This document shows, piece after piece, positions 9,700 to 22,340 of a stretch of 64,000 nucleotides of DNA. The notes beneath the pieces were generated by a model. It was not told where the DNA came from. It did not search any database and saw nothing but the letters and a program-made list of their open reading frames with translations. How positions within the stretch are numbered: position 1 is the stretch's first letter; each line of letters begins with the position of its first letter. A program made the translations under genes and the position numbers. This stretch comes from Blasia pusilla (Eukaryota > Marchantiophyta > Marchantiopsida > Blasiales). The stretch is taken from the NCBI GenBank assembly GCA_050084515.1, contig CM114272.1, positions 25,358,001 through 25,422,000 of the forward strand, given 5' to 3'.

Positions 9700-12600
9700 C
9701 AATATCGGCTGGATTCTTGCCGTGTGACGAGGAGAAAACTCACTGACTACGATGTCCTTCTAACAGGGATCTTGACCGGGTTGACATGAGCCCTGCGAAA
9801 CACCGCAGTGACGTAGGGGCGGTCGCCGGGTACAACCAGCCGGGCAAGCTAGTTTCTTCGTGAAATTGTGGAAACGCTGTCGGGACAACCGGAAAGTCGG
9901 GAAACCTGAATGCCCACACAGCACTGTATCCGGCCCCGAAGCTGCTTGCCCCATTTTCTTGGAAAGGGTCCAAGGGAGCAGAATGCGTTCCATAACGTTA
10001 AGGTGCCCGGGGAAGAAGACGCCTTCGACAATACGGCAAGGCCAACGAATCCGGCTCATATAGTAGGGGTCAGAGAGAATATTCCATAACGGGTGACCAC
10101 CAACGGTTTTTCTCCAGATGTGAACAAGGAAGCAATTTTTCGCAGGTACTTTGGAGAGTGTAAGACAAAAAGAAACTTTTGTGCAGTCTTATAAGGGGAT
10201 GTGAAAAATGATGAATAGGGGAATCGCAGGGAAAAGATAGCACATACATGTAAATTAATACTAAAATCCATGCCCTCTTCTGAACTTAGTATAGACTAAC
10301 TTCACACTTTCACGGAGAGAAAACTTTAGTAGGTATGCTCACCCAATATGACTAATTCTTTTTGTAGCACCCTCTTAGCCGGAAAAACTAAAATGTAAGA
10401 AATATGAAAAGGAAAGAGACCAACAACATTGAAATTATCTCCCAAAGTAGGTTATGAATATCAAAAGAGGAATAATATCGTATATACATATTAAATGTGA
10501 CCACGAAACTGCTCTTCCCGTTTCCGAGCCAGACTACGCACACCATCCACGGTCCGGGGCAATTTGGATTGTAGCTGCCCGCTCTCATCCGACAATAGTG
10601 GCCCGTAGCGGACAACACGTTCCCTTGACATCACCTCTTGGGATTCAGTTAGGCGTGGCGTTTCAAAATATGTCTGTGAAAGCTGTGGATGCCTTCCAAA
10701 AGTAGAAGAAGAAAGTGATTGTGTGGACCCACTACTGTTTTTGTACCAAAGTTCGAGAATCCGAGTCAAGGATCATCTGAGACTCCCAAATAAACTACCA
10801 GTTAGCCCGGGGCTTGCTTTCTTGGATTCAACTTATTGACCGCACAATGTGCCAAAAACCCGAGTCCAACTAGGACATGTCAAGAAGAGACCATAGCTGC
10901 TAAAGCAGCACATGTTTATAGCAAGAAATACACTCCTTGAAATGTTCTCTCCCTTTATGGTACCGCGTGAGCAATTTTGAAATCAGATACTACCTGGGCC
11001 TTGTACACCTAGTCCTGTTGTGGATACTTCTCTCATACTTGCGCTCTACGTTGTGTGTTGTGTGTGGATGACAGTAATGGATCTCAAGGAAGCTGTCCGG
11101 ACACATCGGTAAGATAGGTAACAGCTGATGGAAACTTCTGTCGAATTAGAATGGACCATGGCACACGATCCGTAAGAGAAAAAGGTAGTTTGACGGACGG
11201 ATGAGAATGTCACTTCGTATCCCCGGCTTCCAGTTTTTTCAAACTTAAATTCTCTCTAGATGCTGCAAACAGTTTTGGATTCTGCTAAGGGGAATCAAAT
11301 AATTCTTCAATTTCCTTATTTGTTTCCTTTCCCAAATTTTTATATCCATCAAAATGCTTTGTTTTGTCTTATTGGATGAAAAAATAACAATTGTATGGAG
11401 CACATTCATGCGACCACATCCCAAACTATTACATGTTTAATGAGATGGAATGGTTATTGATGCCACAAGTGGGCTTGTTGCTTATGAGGCAAGTACTTTA
11501 AAACTCCCACTATTAAAACTCCTACTTTAAAACTCCCATCATTATGCCTCTATGCAAGTTTTATTATTAAATTGGATACCTCCTACAAGATTAGAACTCA
11601 CTTTGCAAACTTATGGGGTCCTTTTTCTCATCCCCCATACACTATTGATGATGAAAATTCATTATTCACATATCATACAAATAGAGATCTAGAATTGTGA
11701 TTAGTCATTAAAACTATAGTAAGTGGCCACTATTTATAGCTACCATCTAAGATAGGAAAATTAGTTTCCGGTTTAATCTATGTATAGCCGCCATTTTTCA
11801 ACTCCCAAATACCCACCTCAACAAGTAGGGTCCCAACTTTCAAGTGTTAATACCAATTTAAATTAGATACACTAACTATACTAATTGTTGCAATGAAAAC
11901 TATTGCCAAATAGATTCTTCCAATTAAGTATAATGGATATGGAGTGGAACGGATTACTTACTTCCCCTAGTCCCCATAAATATTTCTTAAAAATTTGCAT
12001 AAAATTCTAGTTCTAACTTTCTCACTTAAATATTGGGCATACATGCTAAGTATATTATGAGATGAGTGAATGCTCAATGCACAACATGAAGAAGACTTAA
12101 ATATTGGGCACTTATGTTATGTATATTATGAGGTAGCATATTCTCAATATAATATTGAATATTGGGCACTTATGCTATGTATATTATAAGGTTCATATTC
12201 TCAATCCCCAATATCTTAGGCAAAAATGGCAAGGGGATCAAATTCCTTTGCAATGAATGCTAGAATCAAATGGAAATTTGATTTTTTAACCCCATTTGTA
12301 CAATTTTTGCACATTTTTGGAAGGAAGTAGTTACAATGTCAATAATAAATATATCCACCGGTAAAATATATGAAAATACACCAAATATTGTTCATGAATG
12401 CTCCAATGACAAACTTGGAACACTCACTATGAGCAAGAAAGATCAATATGCTAACCTAGATAACTGAGATATCTTCAATTATCAAGGTTGTCTAGTGCCG
12501 AAACATATTCTCACTTATCAAGCTCAACTATCTATAGGGAAAAAAAGTTCCACAAAAGAGAGTGACACATGAAGGGAGGAATGAGATTGTACGGGTATAG

Positions 12601-13029
12601 AAGAAAGTTTATATAGGGAGGATGAAAGAAAGGCAATGAACCCTTCTAACTCCCCATATCATCTACCCCCACTTAAAATTTATTACTAAACCATCTCCAT
12701 TAATCACCGTTTAGAAAGAAAAAAAAATTTCCTCCTATCATATTCCTTTTTCACATATCTTAAATTATTTACCTAGTTTTATTCCCAACAAATCTACTTT
12801 CCAATTTAACCACCCTATGAAAATTCAATTTTAACACTCTCCTTCCTCTCTCCACTAATACTATCCCAACTTCTTCAATTATTCTCATTTCTAACTAACT
12901 TATTCTCTACTAAAACCACCCTAATCCAACCCCTTAAGTTGTCAAACATCTTTTCCCTATACAAATTGCATTTAACACCCATTAGAACCACGTTGTTCAT
13001 GCTCTCAAATCGCCAATAGCCTACCTTTT
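9700..13029. other. Long AT-rich intergenic stretch
   Basis: No gene is recognisable. From about 10270 onward the sequence becomes AT-rich with many short homopolymer runs. Small repeated words occur, such as TTAAAACTCC three times near 11500-11540. The region 9700-10060 is more GC-rich and may hold the promoter of the minus-strand EF-hand gene. Confidence 0.5.
12026..12225. repeat. Degenerate 60-70-bp tandem repeat, three units
   Basis: Three successive units begin with AATATTGGGCA and carry GCTA(A/T)GTATATTAT and ATTCTCAAT-like segments, starting near 12028, 12099 and 12157. They are imperfect and AT-rich. Confidence 0.6.
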
Positions 13030-13560
13030 CCGCCCCATGCCCAACTAGCGGGCGTAGAGCCCACCTAGCCCGCGCTCGGCCCATCCCCAGTGTTGCCCGT
13101 CCCGTGCCCAGCCAACGGGCTGCGGTGGACCCGGCCCTTGCTCACCCCTAGCCCGCCTGGCCTGTGCTCAGCTCGTCTGACCCGCGCCTAGCCCAACGCA
13201 ACTCGCCGTCTAGCCCGCGCTTGGCCCGCCCCCAACCCGCCCGTAGCCCGCCTAGCCGTGCTTGGCCTGCTTCCTGCTAGTCTGGCCCGTACCTGGCCTG
13301 CCCCCTACTCGCGCTTGGTCCGCAAGCCCGCCCTCTAGCCCGCCTCCGGCCCGCAAGCCCATTGTGCCAGGCCCCGTGCTAGGCCCGCCATTAGCCTCGT
13401 GACTGGCCTGTGCAAGCCCGCCTTTAGCCCATTGTGAGCCCGTGCCAGGCCCGCCATTAGCCTGCAAGCCCGCATGGGTGCTTGCCTATAGCCCGCACAT
13501 AGCTCGCAAGCCTAATCTGGCCCGCTCCGAGCTCGCCCTCAGCCCGCCCTCAACTTGAGT
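13030..13560. repeat. GCCCG-rich low-complexity tract
   Basis: Dozens of GCCCGC, AGCCCGCC and GGCCCG words lie in irregular spacing, interrupted by TAGC and CTTG-type linkers. Composition is sharply GC-rich compared with the AT-rich left flank. The reverse strand is G-run rich and could form G-quadruplexes. The same word family recurs at about 27880-28170, 49845-50040 and 50870-51080. Minus-strand frames through it (GGPGTG-like) are compositional artefacts. Confidence 0.8.
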
Positions 13561-15440
13561 TCCAATTGATCCTCCTTCTCACTTCAATGGTGAGGCAGTA
13601 AGGAAAGAGGCCGGAGATTTGATTTGGGAACTACAGTTTCAAAAGCCCTGGTTTAGGTGGGGATTCAAGTCTCTAGAAGCAAAACCTGAGTTTTGATTGA
13701 TCCTCCTTCTCATTTTGAGAATTGGAACTAGAGTTCCAATGGTGAGGTAGTAAGGAAAGAGGCCGGAAATTTGATTTGGGAACTACAGTCTTGAAAGCCC
13801 TAGTTTAGGTAGGGACTTCTGTCTCTAGAACCGGAACCTGAGTTCCGATTGCTCTTCCTTCTAATTTAGTTTTGAGAACTGGATGTAGAGTTCCGATCGT
13901 GAGGAAGCCAGGAAGGAGAATGGCGAACTCATTTGGGAACTTCAGAAATGGACTCTCCTCTATGGAACCGGAACCTGAGTTCCGATTCATCCTCCTTATC
14001 ATTTTGAGAAGTGAATCTCTAGTTCCGATGGTGTGGAAGTTGAGAAGGAGGCCCGCAATATCAACTGGAGATGTATAGCTCCGGACGCTCCCGTTCGAGC
14101 TCAATTTGTCGTGTCAAGAACCAAAACGTGAGTTCCGATTGATCCTACTTCTCATTTCAAGAACGAGATCTCTAGTTCCAATAGCGAGGAATCCAATAAG
14201 GATGCCCGCGATCTCATTTGGGAACTACAGTTCCAAAAGCAGCCGTTCGGGCTCAATTGTCAAGTTTGCAACTAGAACCTAAGTTCCGATTTGTCCTCCT
14301 TTTCGTTTTGAGAAGTTGATCTAGAGTTCCGATGGTGAGGTAGCAAGGGAAGAGGCGAGCAATTTGATTTGGGAACTACAGTTCCAAAAGTAGCGAATCG
14401 GGCTCAGTTGTCCTCTCTAGAACTGGAACCCGTTCTCATTTTGAGAACTGGAGCCAATTCTCATTTCGAGAACTGAAACTAGAGTTACAATGGTGAGGTA
14501 GTAAGGAAAGCGGCTGGCGATTTGATTTGGGAACTACACTTCCGAGAGCCCTTTTTTAGGTTGGTACTCCCATCTCTAGAACCGGAACCTGAATCCCGAT
14601 TGATCATCCTTCTGATTTTGAGAACTGAATGATTCTAGAGTTCCAATGGTGAGGTAGGAAGGAAAGAGGCCAGCAATTTGATTTGGGAACTACAGTTCCA
14701 AAAGACCTCGTTTAGTGATGGACTCTCGTCTATGTAACCGGAACATGAGTTTTGATTGATCCTCCATCTAGTTTTGAGAACTCGATGTAGAGTTTTGATG
14801 GTGAGGGAGCCGCGAAGCAGGATGGCGAACTCATTTGGGAACTAGAGTTCTGATGGCACCCATTTGGGCTCAGTTGTCATGTCTGGAACCGAAACCTCAG
14901 TTCTGATTCATCCTTGTTCTCATTTCGAGAACGGGATCTCTACTTCCGATAGTGAGAAATTTGATAAGAAGGATTGCGATCTCAATTGAGAACTGGATCT
15001 ATAGTTCCGAAAGCAGCCATTTGGGCTCAGTTTTCGAGTCTAGAACCGGAACCTAAGTTGCGATTCATCATCCTTCCAGTTCCAAAAAGTAAAACTAGAG
15101 TTTCGATGGTGAGGTAGCAAGAAAAAAGACCGTCGATTTGATTTGGGAATTACAGTTGTGAAAGCCCTCGTTTAGGTAGGGACTCCCGTCTCTGGAACTG
15201 GAACCTGTGTTTCAATGATCTTCCTTCTCATTTCCAGAACTAGAACTAGAGTTCCAATGGTGAGGTAGTAAGGAAAGAGGCCGATGATTTGATTTGGAAA
15301 CTAAAATTTTGAAAGCCCTTATTTAGGTAGGAACTCCCGCATCTGGAACCGGAACATATGTTCCAATTGATCCTGCTTCTCATTTCGAGAACATGATCTC
15401 TAGTGCCAATATTGAGGAATCCGATAAGGAGGCCAGATAG
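13560..15440. repeat. Satellite array, ~150-bp monomer, about 12 units with higher-order order
   Basis: A conserved block resembling GATTGATCCTCCTTCTCATT recurs near 13566, 13691, 13848, 13980, 14138, 14286, 14597, 14755, 14905, 15061, 15212 and 15363, giving a period of about 125-160 bases. Each unit also has GAACC-GGAACCTGAGTTCC, a GAACT...AGAGTTCC block, GGTGAGGTAG-type text and TTTGGGAACTACAGTT. Units fall into three variants by their middle segment: A (GTAAGGAAAGAGGCC), B (GAATGGCGAACTC) and C (GGAATCC-ATAAGGA). By eye they run A A B C C A A A B C A A C, a higher-order pattern. Confidence 0.88.
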
Positions 15441-15479
15441 GATGGGTGGGATGGGTGTAGAGAAAGGAGCATTGCCAAG

Positions 15480-16075
15480 TGAAGAAGGTACCAGTTGAGA
15501 GGAGGGAGACACTCTCATATGCATATTGTGTCAGTTCTGACCAAACAACGTGTTGGTGCGAAGCTTCCAAGAATCAACCAAGAAAATCTTCACCACCATG
15601 CATCTACTTTATCTCATTGGGATCTCCAATAGACATTACTTACCATTACAACATCTTTGGGCAATGAATCAAGGCTACTGAATGTGTTGAACAATTCAGT
15701 TGTTACCATCTTAGCAATATCGGTATATGCTCTTGCTCTTTGTGTTGTGAATTTTGCGTAGGAGACCAAGTAATGACTAGATTTTTCATCCTCATCATCA
15801 AGAGAGAGAAAATGTTCTCATTTAGTAGTGTCTGTCGTAGCCTTGTGAGCATAGATCTTGTGCCCTGGTTGGATTGTGCTTGAGACTAGGATGGTTGTAG
15901 AGAGATGAACAACTGAAGAAGCTACAATATGAGAGGAGGGAAACACTCTCATATAGTGTGAGTGCTGACCCAAAAACTGCATGGTGTGGAGATTCCAAGT
16001 ATCAACCAAGAAACTCTTGACCACACCATCTACTTTACCTTATTGGGATCCCCAATAAAAATTACTTAATAGTGC
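15480..16075. repeat. Direct repeat pair, ~150 bp, ~440 bp apart
   Basis: Segments around 15485-15640 and 15925-16070 align through ACACTCTCATAT, GTGAGTGCTGACC/GTCAGTTCTGACC, TTCCAAG.ATCAACCAAGAAA and ATTGGGATC.CCAATA. They look like two members of a dispersed family. Confidence 0.65.
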
Positions 16076-17348
16076 AATAGCTATAAGCCTTGAATCAAGG
16101 CTATTGAATGTGTTGAAATTTTTTGAATGGATTAGGGTTATTAACATGCATGTAGGTGTAACAATGTTTTGTTTGAATAATGAAATGTCACTGAGTATTT
16201 GCCCACTACTTCCTCTATGGGCATTTGTTGTGAATGAATTTTTGGTTCAAAGCTACATTGCACATTCAGATTTTGTTAAAATGAAAATTGAAACTAAATT
16301 CATCTTACTAGTTGGAGAAAACACATTCAAACTTGTGAAATAATAGACATTTGAAGTTTAATGATTATATTTTTGTAATGTTTCAGATCTATGGTCTATA
16401 AGATCAAAATCCACACCTTCTAATATCTACAGACTAAGATGGATTAAGAGACATCACTCAAAATCATGACTATTCACTATCATAGTGGGCCTGTGTGAGT
16501 AGACTCATTCGTTTATGTTTCAAACATGCATTAGGAATCACAACATATCTTTATTTGTTTCACATATTTTGAAAGTGGGATAGCATGACCTGGATCACTA
16601 GATGCCTCGTTAATTATTGGTTTCGTAGTTTGGCACAGTAATTGACTTTAGATGTCATGTAGCCTTGCAAGTATAGGGAGTGAAGTTACAATATGACAAT
16701 GTATGAAAGTAGTATGTGATTTGGAGTAGGATAGATTTGTAGAAGTAAGGTGGATTCTTGTTGGTAACCTATATATGTATGTAATGATTTGTAGGGTGGA
16801 TTTTGATATGAGACAAGACTACTTTTATTTGATTTCAAATATGCCAACCCAATCAGTTGTAGTGGAGGGTGGCTTTTGAGAATTGGTTGGTTGAGATATA
16901 ACTCACTCAAGGAGCAAGATGTAGTACAATAAAGTTTGCAAAGAATGTACAAGGTTACTCTAATGGTTGTTAATTCATGATTTGGTGTAACATACAAAAA
17001 TTATAGTATTAAACAACCTGGTAGTTCAGGTTCTATTTATATAAGGTGTAGACTCATAAGAAAGTAGAGTTTTAAGGGGCAAGGCCATTTCTGGTTTTGG
17101 TTTTACTGGGAATGAGAATTATAACTAGGATTTTTTATTGGTTTTATGTGTTGTAGCTCTTGTAATATATCAAAACATGAGTTCATACTATTGAAAAATC
17201 ATACTAGGCTTGTTGTGGAGATTCCAAGTGTCAAGCAGGAAGCTTTGTAGTTGTATTCTCATATTGTTTTTATTGTGGTTTAAGCGTATTTCCCATGTCC
17301 TAACAGATTGGAAGGACTTGTGATTATCCCTTACCCCTATCTTAAACA

Positions 17349-17350
<2 letters not shown>

Positions 17351-17434
<84 letters not shown>
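17351..17434. repeat. (GA)n microsatellite, about 80 bp
   Basis: An almost uninterrupted GA dinucleotide tract. The Arg-Glu frame across it is an artefact of the repeat. Confidence 0.97.
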
Positions 17435-17437
<3 letters not shown>

Positions 17438-18549
17438 TACTATACTCACATACTATTGCCTATTATAGTGTGAGTGTTGTCAATAGCAATTCTGATGTCA
17501 CTTGATTAGCAATATCAGCGTATGCTCTTGCCCTCTTGCTTTTTGTGTTGAGACCTAGCAGTGACCATAGGATTCTACTCATACAATCTCTCAAAGTGCA
17601 AGAGTTTAGTTGTGTTTCCATCAACTTTTCATGGCTTCTTCCATGTTGTTCTGCTGTGAGTGCTTACCCACTGCTTTGGTTATGGTATCCACAAATGGTT
17701 TCTCATCTTGCTCCCACAACTCAAGCCATGTAGAGAGTGAGAGTGAGACTTTACTGAGGTAGTAGTGCCTATCATAGTATGAGTGCTGACACTATTAATT
17801 TTGGTGTCGCCAACTTAGCAATATCAACTTATGCTCCTTGTATTATGAATTTTGTGCAAGAGTGTGTTTAGTAGTTATAGTGAACGCCACATAAAATATG
17901 GAACAATTCTAGTGCTACTAGCTCAGCAATTTCAACATATGCTCTTGCTTTGGGAATGGTATCCACTAATGAGTTCTAATCTTACTCCCACAATTTAGGC
18001 CTTGTAGAGATTGAGAGTGAGACTGTACTCAAGAAGAATGGAAAACCCTATTTTTTATGGCCTTTATCAATGGAAGTTGAGATGGCGATTCCATGTAATT
18101 AGCTAATGATAGCTCAAACAATGAACTTATTTCAATGGTATTGCTAAATTCTCTTACGATTGGTCCACATTGATGACATTCACATTGCCATATTGCCAAA
18201 TTTTGTTACAATCCTCAAAGCCTACTATTTTATTGGCTCTAGAAGAGAAGGAGATTGAGTTGGAGAAAATCGTGAAATTTGAAGAAAATTTGAGGAAGCA
18301 AGAAGAAGAATCTTCCCAACATTACATTCATGAGGCTATTGCTGCTCTAGAGGAGGAACAAGGATTGCCTGAAGAGGCCAGAGCATTAGCTTATTGGTAG
18401 GAATGTATTTGGGAAAAAGTATGTGCAGTCTATACAAAGCGTGCACATTTGAAGGACGAGTGGTTGCCTAAGAAGTAACTTTGTTTGTAAAAAAGCTTTA
18501 TATAAGGTGTAGACTCAGAAGATGGTAGAGGTTTAGGATGCAAGTCCTT

Positions 18550-19500
18550 TGTCATGACCATACGGATTATGTCGTAGAGTATAGTGTGCTAGTAGAGGCT
18601 AAACCTTATGTAGGGACGTAGTGTCTAGGTAGAGATGCGGTCTCATACCTAGGGTTGGGAGTTACTCAGTTGAGGGTGACTTTTCCAGTAGGGCCTGCTC
18701 TTAGGTTGGAGGATATAGTGTGGAGTGCACTCAAAGAACACTTAGTTCTTTGAGTTGAGCGTGTTGCGTTGTGAGTTAGCCTTGGTAGTGAGTAGAGCTC
18801 TTGGTTATGGTGATTCCCGCAAGCTTTGACCTGGATTCTCCCATCCTGGAGCGGGTTTGGCTTGATTGTATGTGATTTTATATGTGTTTTATGACAATAG
18901 GTCTTTCATGGATTTCACTCAAAGAACTAGAGTATATCGATGGTAGCTTCAATTGTGGATTAGTAGGATCTGGCTAGGGCTGATTGTGTACTGAGCCGTG
19001 GATGTTTGTGGCTTGTGGACTATGTTGGAGGTGAGAATCTGGTGCGTGGTTGGTTGGGAAAGAAGCGCCCTGCTGAGAGCTTTCCAACGTGCTTTAGATT
19101 GCCAGATTTTGTCAAGGGAGTTCTGAGGCTTCGAGGCAACCCGGTAGGCTTTTGTTTGGGCAAAGTGGGCGTGAGACGCGGAGTAAGGATCAAGCAAGCA
19201 AGCAAGCTTGCTTTCGTTTGCTGAGCGTGAGGCAATTTTTGCGTTAGGATTTGTGAGTTGAGCTCATAACAAGTCACCCATCTTTGGGCTATTTTGTCCG
19301 GAAGACGCTTAACTCTGCTGAGTTCTTAACTATGCGGTGTGACACACTAGTGTAGCTCATTTGGTGTTGTTCGGAGATGTGCTGTGGACGCTTTATGCAT
19401 CTCTTTAGATTGGTTTTGGTTGATGGACCTCTAGCGCAATAGTGCGGTGTAGCATCCTCCATACACACCATGCTAGGTGATATTTTCAGGTGTTTATCCA
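18550..19500 (+). repeat. Probable 5' LTR/leader of copy A
   Basis: About 900 bp matching the minus strand of 58620-59218 in blocks such as GTCGTAGAGTATAGTGTGCT, AGGATATAGTGTGGAGTGCA and ATCTTTGGGCTATTTTG. It starts with TG as LTRs do, but no second copy was found 3' of either element, so the exact LTR end cannot be fixed. A palindrome-rich AAGCAAGCAAGCTTGCTT word is present near 19194. Confidence 0.65.
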
Positions 19501-20059
19501 CGGTGATAAAGTCCGACTAGCACGTCATCGACCCGTGGCGGAGTAGCTAGTGCGTTAGAATTGTGTGGTGGGTTCTGTGGATTCAGGGGGCGCCATGTTT
19601 GGTGGATTGTGTTACCTTGATTTCCATTTCCGATTGGAGGGTTGTTGTTGGACTTCATGTATTTAGATCCCCTCCATCCTTGCTTCTTGCTTGCGCGCCA
19701 ATTGTTAGGGTTAACACTGATTTCCAGAGTAGTGTTTCTCCTGTGTGCTATCGGTAGTGAGGGTGGAGTGATGACCAATAGACTGTGGGAGGCTTCTTGT
19801 GGTGATGACAGGTAAGGTTGCCTACACCCATAGCTAGTAGAGCTAGAATAGTACTGCGACATCGATGTCACTTGGTTACTTAGTGGTGGTAATTTGGTGG
19901 TGGTGCGTCCTCGGCGTTGGTCATCACGGAGCTCTCTGGTGGTCTAGTTGTGGACCATGGTGCGGACAGTGGTGGTTTTACACGGAGTGGATTGAGGTAT
20001 CGGCTACCTTTTCCACTTCCGACGGTTGATGAAGAGGAGGACGAGGGTGTTCCAAACAC

Positions 20060-20990
20060 CGGGTCTTCTACATTGTTATCGAGTGTTGCAGCTCCATTGA
20101 TTTGGGACATGGACGGGATATATGGGGCCATGAAGGGCCCACGACGATACTCGGGTGCAGTGGGCACCATTGAGTGAGAGGACTTCATTCAGGAGTTTGA
20201 TACGTGGTGTGATATGTAGATGTTGCGGAACGCCACGTTGTTTACACCCTTCTTAGGTTGGAAGGGGTTGTTTCAGCACTTGGAGGGACCACCCATGGAT
20301 GATTACCATGAGATTGAGGCGTGGAGACAATATTGATCTCCAGGCTATGTGTCTATCACCCATGGTGGTATTGATAGTAGTGCTTCTACTATGCCAGCCA
20401 GCCCGACGTTGAGTGGTACGAGTACGAGCCGGAGTGGGAGTACCAGTGAGGGTACTAGTGGAGGTACTAGTGCCCCACCATCGTTCAGCCCGATTGCAGA
20501 GTTCTTCAAGAGGTTGAAGAAGAACTATCAGGGAGTGAAGACAGAGAAGTTGAGGAATCTTCAGGAATTTGAGCGAAAGACTAGTGAGAGTCTTTGTGAG
20601 GCATACACTCGTATGCGACGCTTGATTTGAATTACCCAGGGTGTGACTGAGGCTTAGGCAGTCCAGTTTTGGTATGGGATCTTGGACAGAGAGTTGCGCC
20701 GTAGGGTACGTGATGCTTCCTTTATGAGTGATGATTCACCCACATTGACCCATGTGTTTGTTCTATCTGAGCAGATTGAGCTTAACATGGTGGAGGAGAG
20801 AGTGGTAACATCTGTATTCAGTAGGGATACAACTACTACTTCTCATGTTCAGTTGTCCACCTCACAGTCTCGTAGTAGTGGTAGTGGTAGTAGTAGTGGG
20901 AGTCGTGGGAGGTACACACGATCTCAGTCAGGTCCTAGAGGGACACCTGCGCAGAGACCATTGCCTTCATTTGCTGCCCCGTAGCAAGGA
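20060..20990 (+). pseudogene. gypsy gag (capsid region), copy A
   Basis: Frames read in order give IWDMDGIYGAMKGPRRYSG, FIQEFDTW, LFTPFLGWKGLFQHLEGPP, then EFFKRLKKNYQGVKTEKLRN, LQEFERKTSESL and FWYGILDRELRRRVRD, SDDSPTLTHVFVLSEQIELN. This fits the retrotransposon gag capsid domain: the LKxxYQG..E and L..F.....S..EAYTR segments followed by FWYGI-type text. Stops (TGA after GTIE, TGA after WRQY, TAG after TEA) break it. Copy B carries the same protein without these particular stops. Confidence 0.82.
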
Positions 20991-20996
20991 CAGTCA

Positions 20997-21134
20997 TGTT
21001 GGACATGTGGAGGTGATCATGTTAGGAGTTTTTATCCCCAAGAGGATGGGAGACGGACTTTGGAGGATGGGCCTCAGTTGACCCCAACTTAGTGTGATCA
21101 TTGCGGGAGACCATGTCATCCTCGAGAGCGTTGC
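20997..21134 (+). pseudogene. Two gag CCHC zinc knuckles, copy A
   Basis: The first knuckle is CWTCGGDHVRSFY; the last cysteine is replaced by tyrosine here but is cysteine in copy B (HSRNFC). The second is CDHCGRPCHPRERC, a complete C-X2-C-X4-H-X4-C. A TAG immediately precedes the second knuckle in both A and B. A glycine-arginine rich tail (RGRGG repeats) follows at about 21155-21230, suggesting nucleic-acid binding. Confidence 0.8.
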
Positions 21135-21899
21135 TTTGATTTTCATCCTTAGTTGAGATCAGGCCGCGGCCGTGGTGGAGTAGCTCCGAGAGGCCGAGAT
21201 GGTAGAGGTGGTAGGGGTGGTAGAGGTGGACCAGTGCTTGGAGAGCCTACGGTGGCTACCCCTACCACTACGACAAAGTCAGCTATGGCTGCCAGGATTG
21301 AGCAGCCAAGTTGGCTACTATGGTTGGTATCCAGCATAGAGCAGGTTCGGGAGAAAGGGCTTCCATCTCTTATGGAGGAGATGATCTCTCTTATATGGCG
21401 AGTGTAGCACAGGTTGAGGCATCGTTTGCGATTCTGAGAGGAGCCACTCAGCGTCGAGCCACGTGGTGCTCTTGTGGAGTTGGACCCCCAGAGGGGTGAG
21501 GTCAAGGCGGTGCTAGGCTTCCCCAGTTATTCTTGTTGTTTGAGGTACTTAGGACTCGATCCATGGTTCCTACGCAGCCTATTGAGCCGACAATGGGGAC
21601 TGAGGCATCTACATCGCGTGTAGTAGACATGGATGCAAAGACATCGATGCGATATTGTGGATGGCAACCGGTGTTGGGATCCCCATTGTTTTCGACCCAC
21701 GGGTGATGGCTTTAGGAGTTGACTTAGCTCCTGTATTTCAGCTAGCAGCCACGTTGTGTGAACGTGGGGGTGTTACTGCTACACGTGCTGAGGTGGATGA
21801 GGGTGTTGCCGTGGAGCGAACCTCTATGTCAAGTGTAGCATTGAGTACCAGTGCTACTTGGCAGGCAGGAGCGGCGAAGATGGAAGCATTACGAGCCCG

Positions 21900-22340
21900 A
21901 CCAGCCATTGATCGTGAGAGGCTTACACTTGGTGTATGTATGTTGGACAGACGGAGTGGGATATTTTGATTGGTGAGTCCTATACGACAGGTGTATAGAC
22001 CAGATAGAGTCTTGTTAGACTCTGGTGCCCAACCTTTGATGTTGGGAAAGGCGGCATGTATTGATTTGGATATTCAGAGGTCAGAGCTTAAGCCTTGCCC
22101 ATTCCAGATTCAAACATCACTTGGAGGAGCCAATGATAGGTCTCAATTCATGACACAGGAGAAGTTGTCTGTATAGTTGAGTTTTCTGTGATACTAGTGC
22201 CACTCATGGGTGGATCATGAGTGGCACTAGTATCAGATCATGCGACTGATAGCTCCCGGTTGGGAGTACCTGCAGTGGTCACATCGGCCGAGTCGTATGA
22301 TGTGCTAGTTGGAGGAGCATTATTGTACCTGATGGGTTTT
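21900..22340 (+). pseudogene. gypsy aspartic protease, copy A
   Basis: The frame RPDRVLLDSGAQPLMLGKAA at about 21995-22055 contains the retropepsin D-S-G-A active site followed by the usual LGK. Downstream text SAESYDVLVGGALLYLMG corresponds to the C-terminal protease core. Between them sits a ~50-bp palindromic insertion (22189-22235) absent from copy B. In copy B the active-site glycine is serine (DSSAQ), so A has the better preserved site. Confidence 0.82.
22189..22235. repeat. Perfect 20-bp inverted repeat, 7-bp loop, inside copy A protease
   Basis: Arm 22189-22208 (TGATACTAGTGCCACTCATG) pairs exactly with 22216-22235. Copy B has no such insertion at the matching place, so it arose in this copy or its lineage. 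Confidence 0.9.

Larger units (their letters stand above)
15440..18540. other. Repeat-rich intergenic DNA
   Basis: The region holds a pair of related segments at about 15485-15640 and 15925-16070 (GAGAGGAGGGA-ACACTCTCATAT, ATCAACCAAGAAA, CATCTACTTTA-CTTATTGGGATC), and four copies of a word like AGCAATATCAGCGTATGCTC near 15712, 17505, 17818 and 17925. A minus-strand frame and a plus-strand coiled-coil-like frame (18170-18400, rich in EEK and EEE) have no recognised homologue. Confidence 0.55.

Noticed and set aside
13252-13467. Gly-rich minus-strand frame (GGPGTG)
   Set aside because: It results from the GCCCG-rich tract and has no start context or neighbours.
13560-15440. CRISPR-like array
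   Set aside because: Units of about 150 bp are repeated throughout with no unique spacers; this is a eukaryotic satellite.
17308-17505. Arg-Glu repeat protein
   Set aside because: It is a direct reading of the (GA)n microsatellite.
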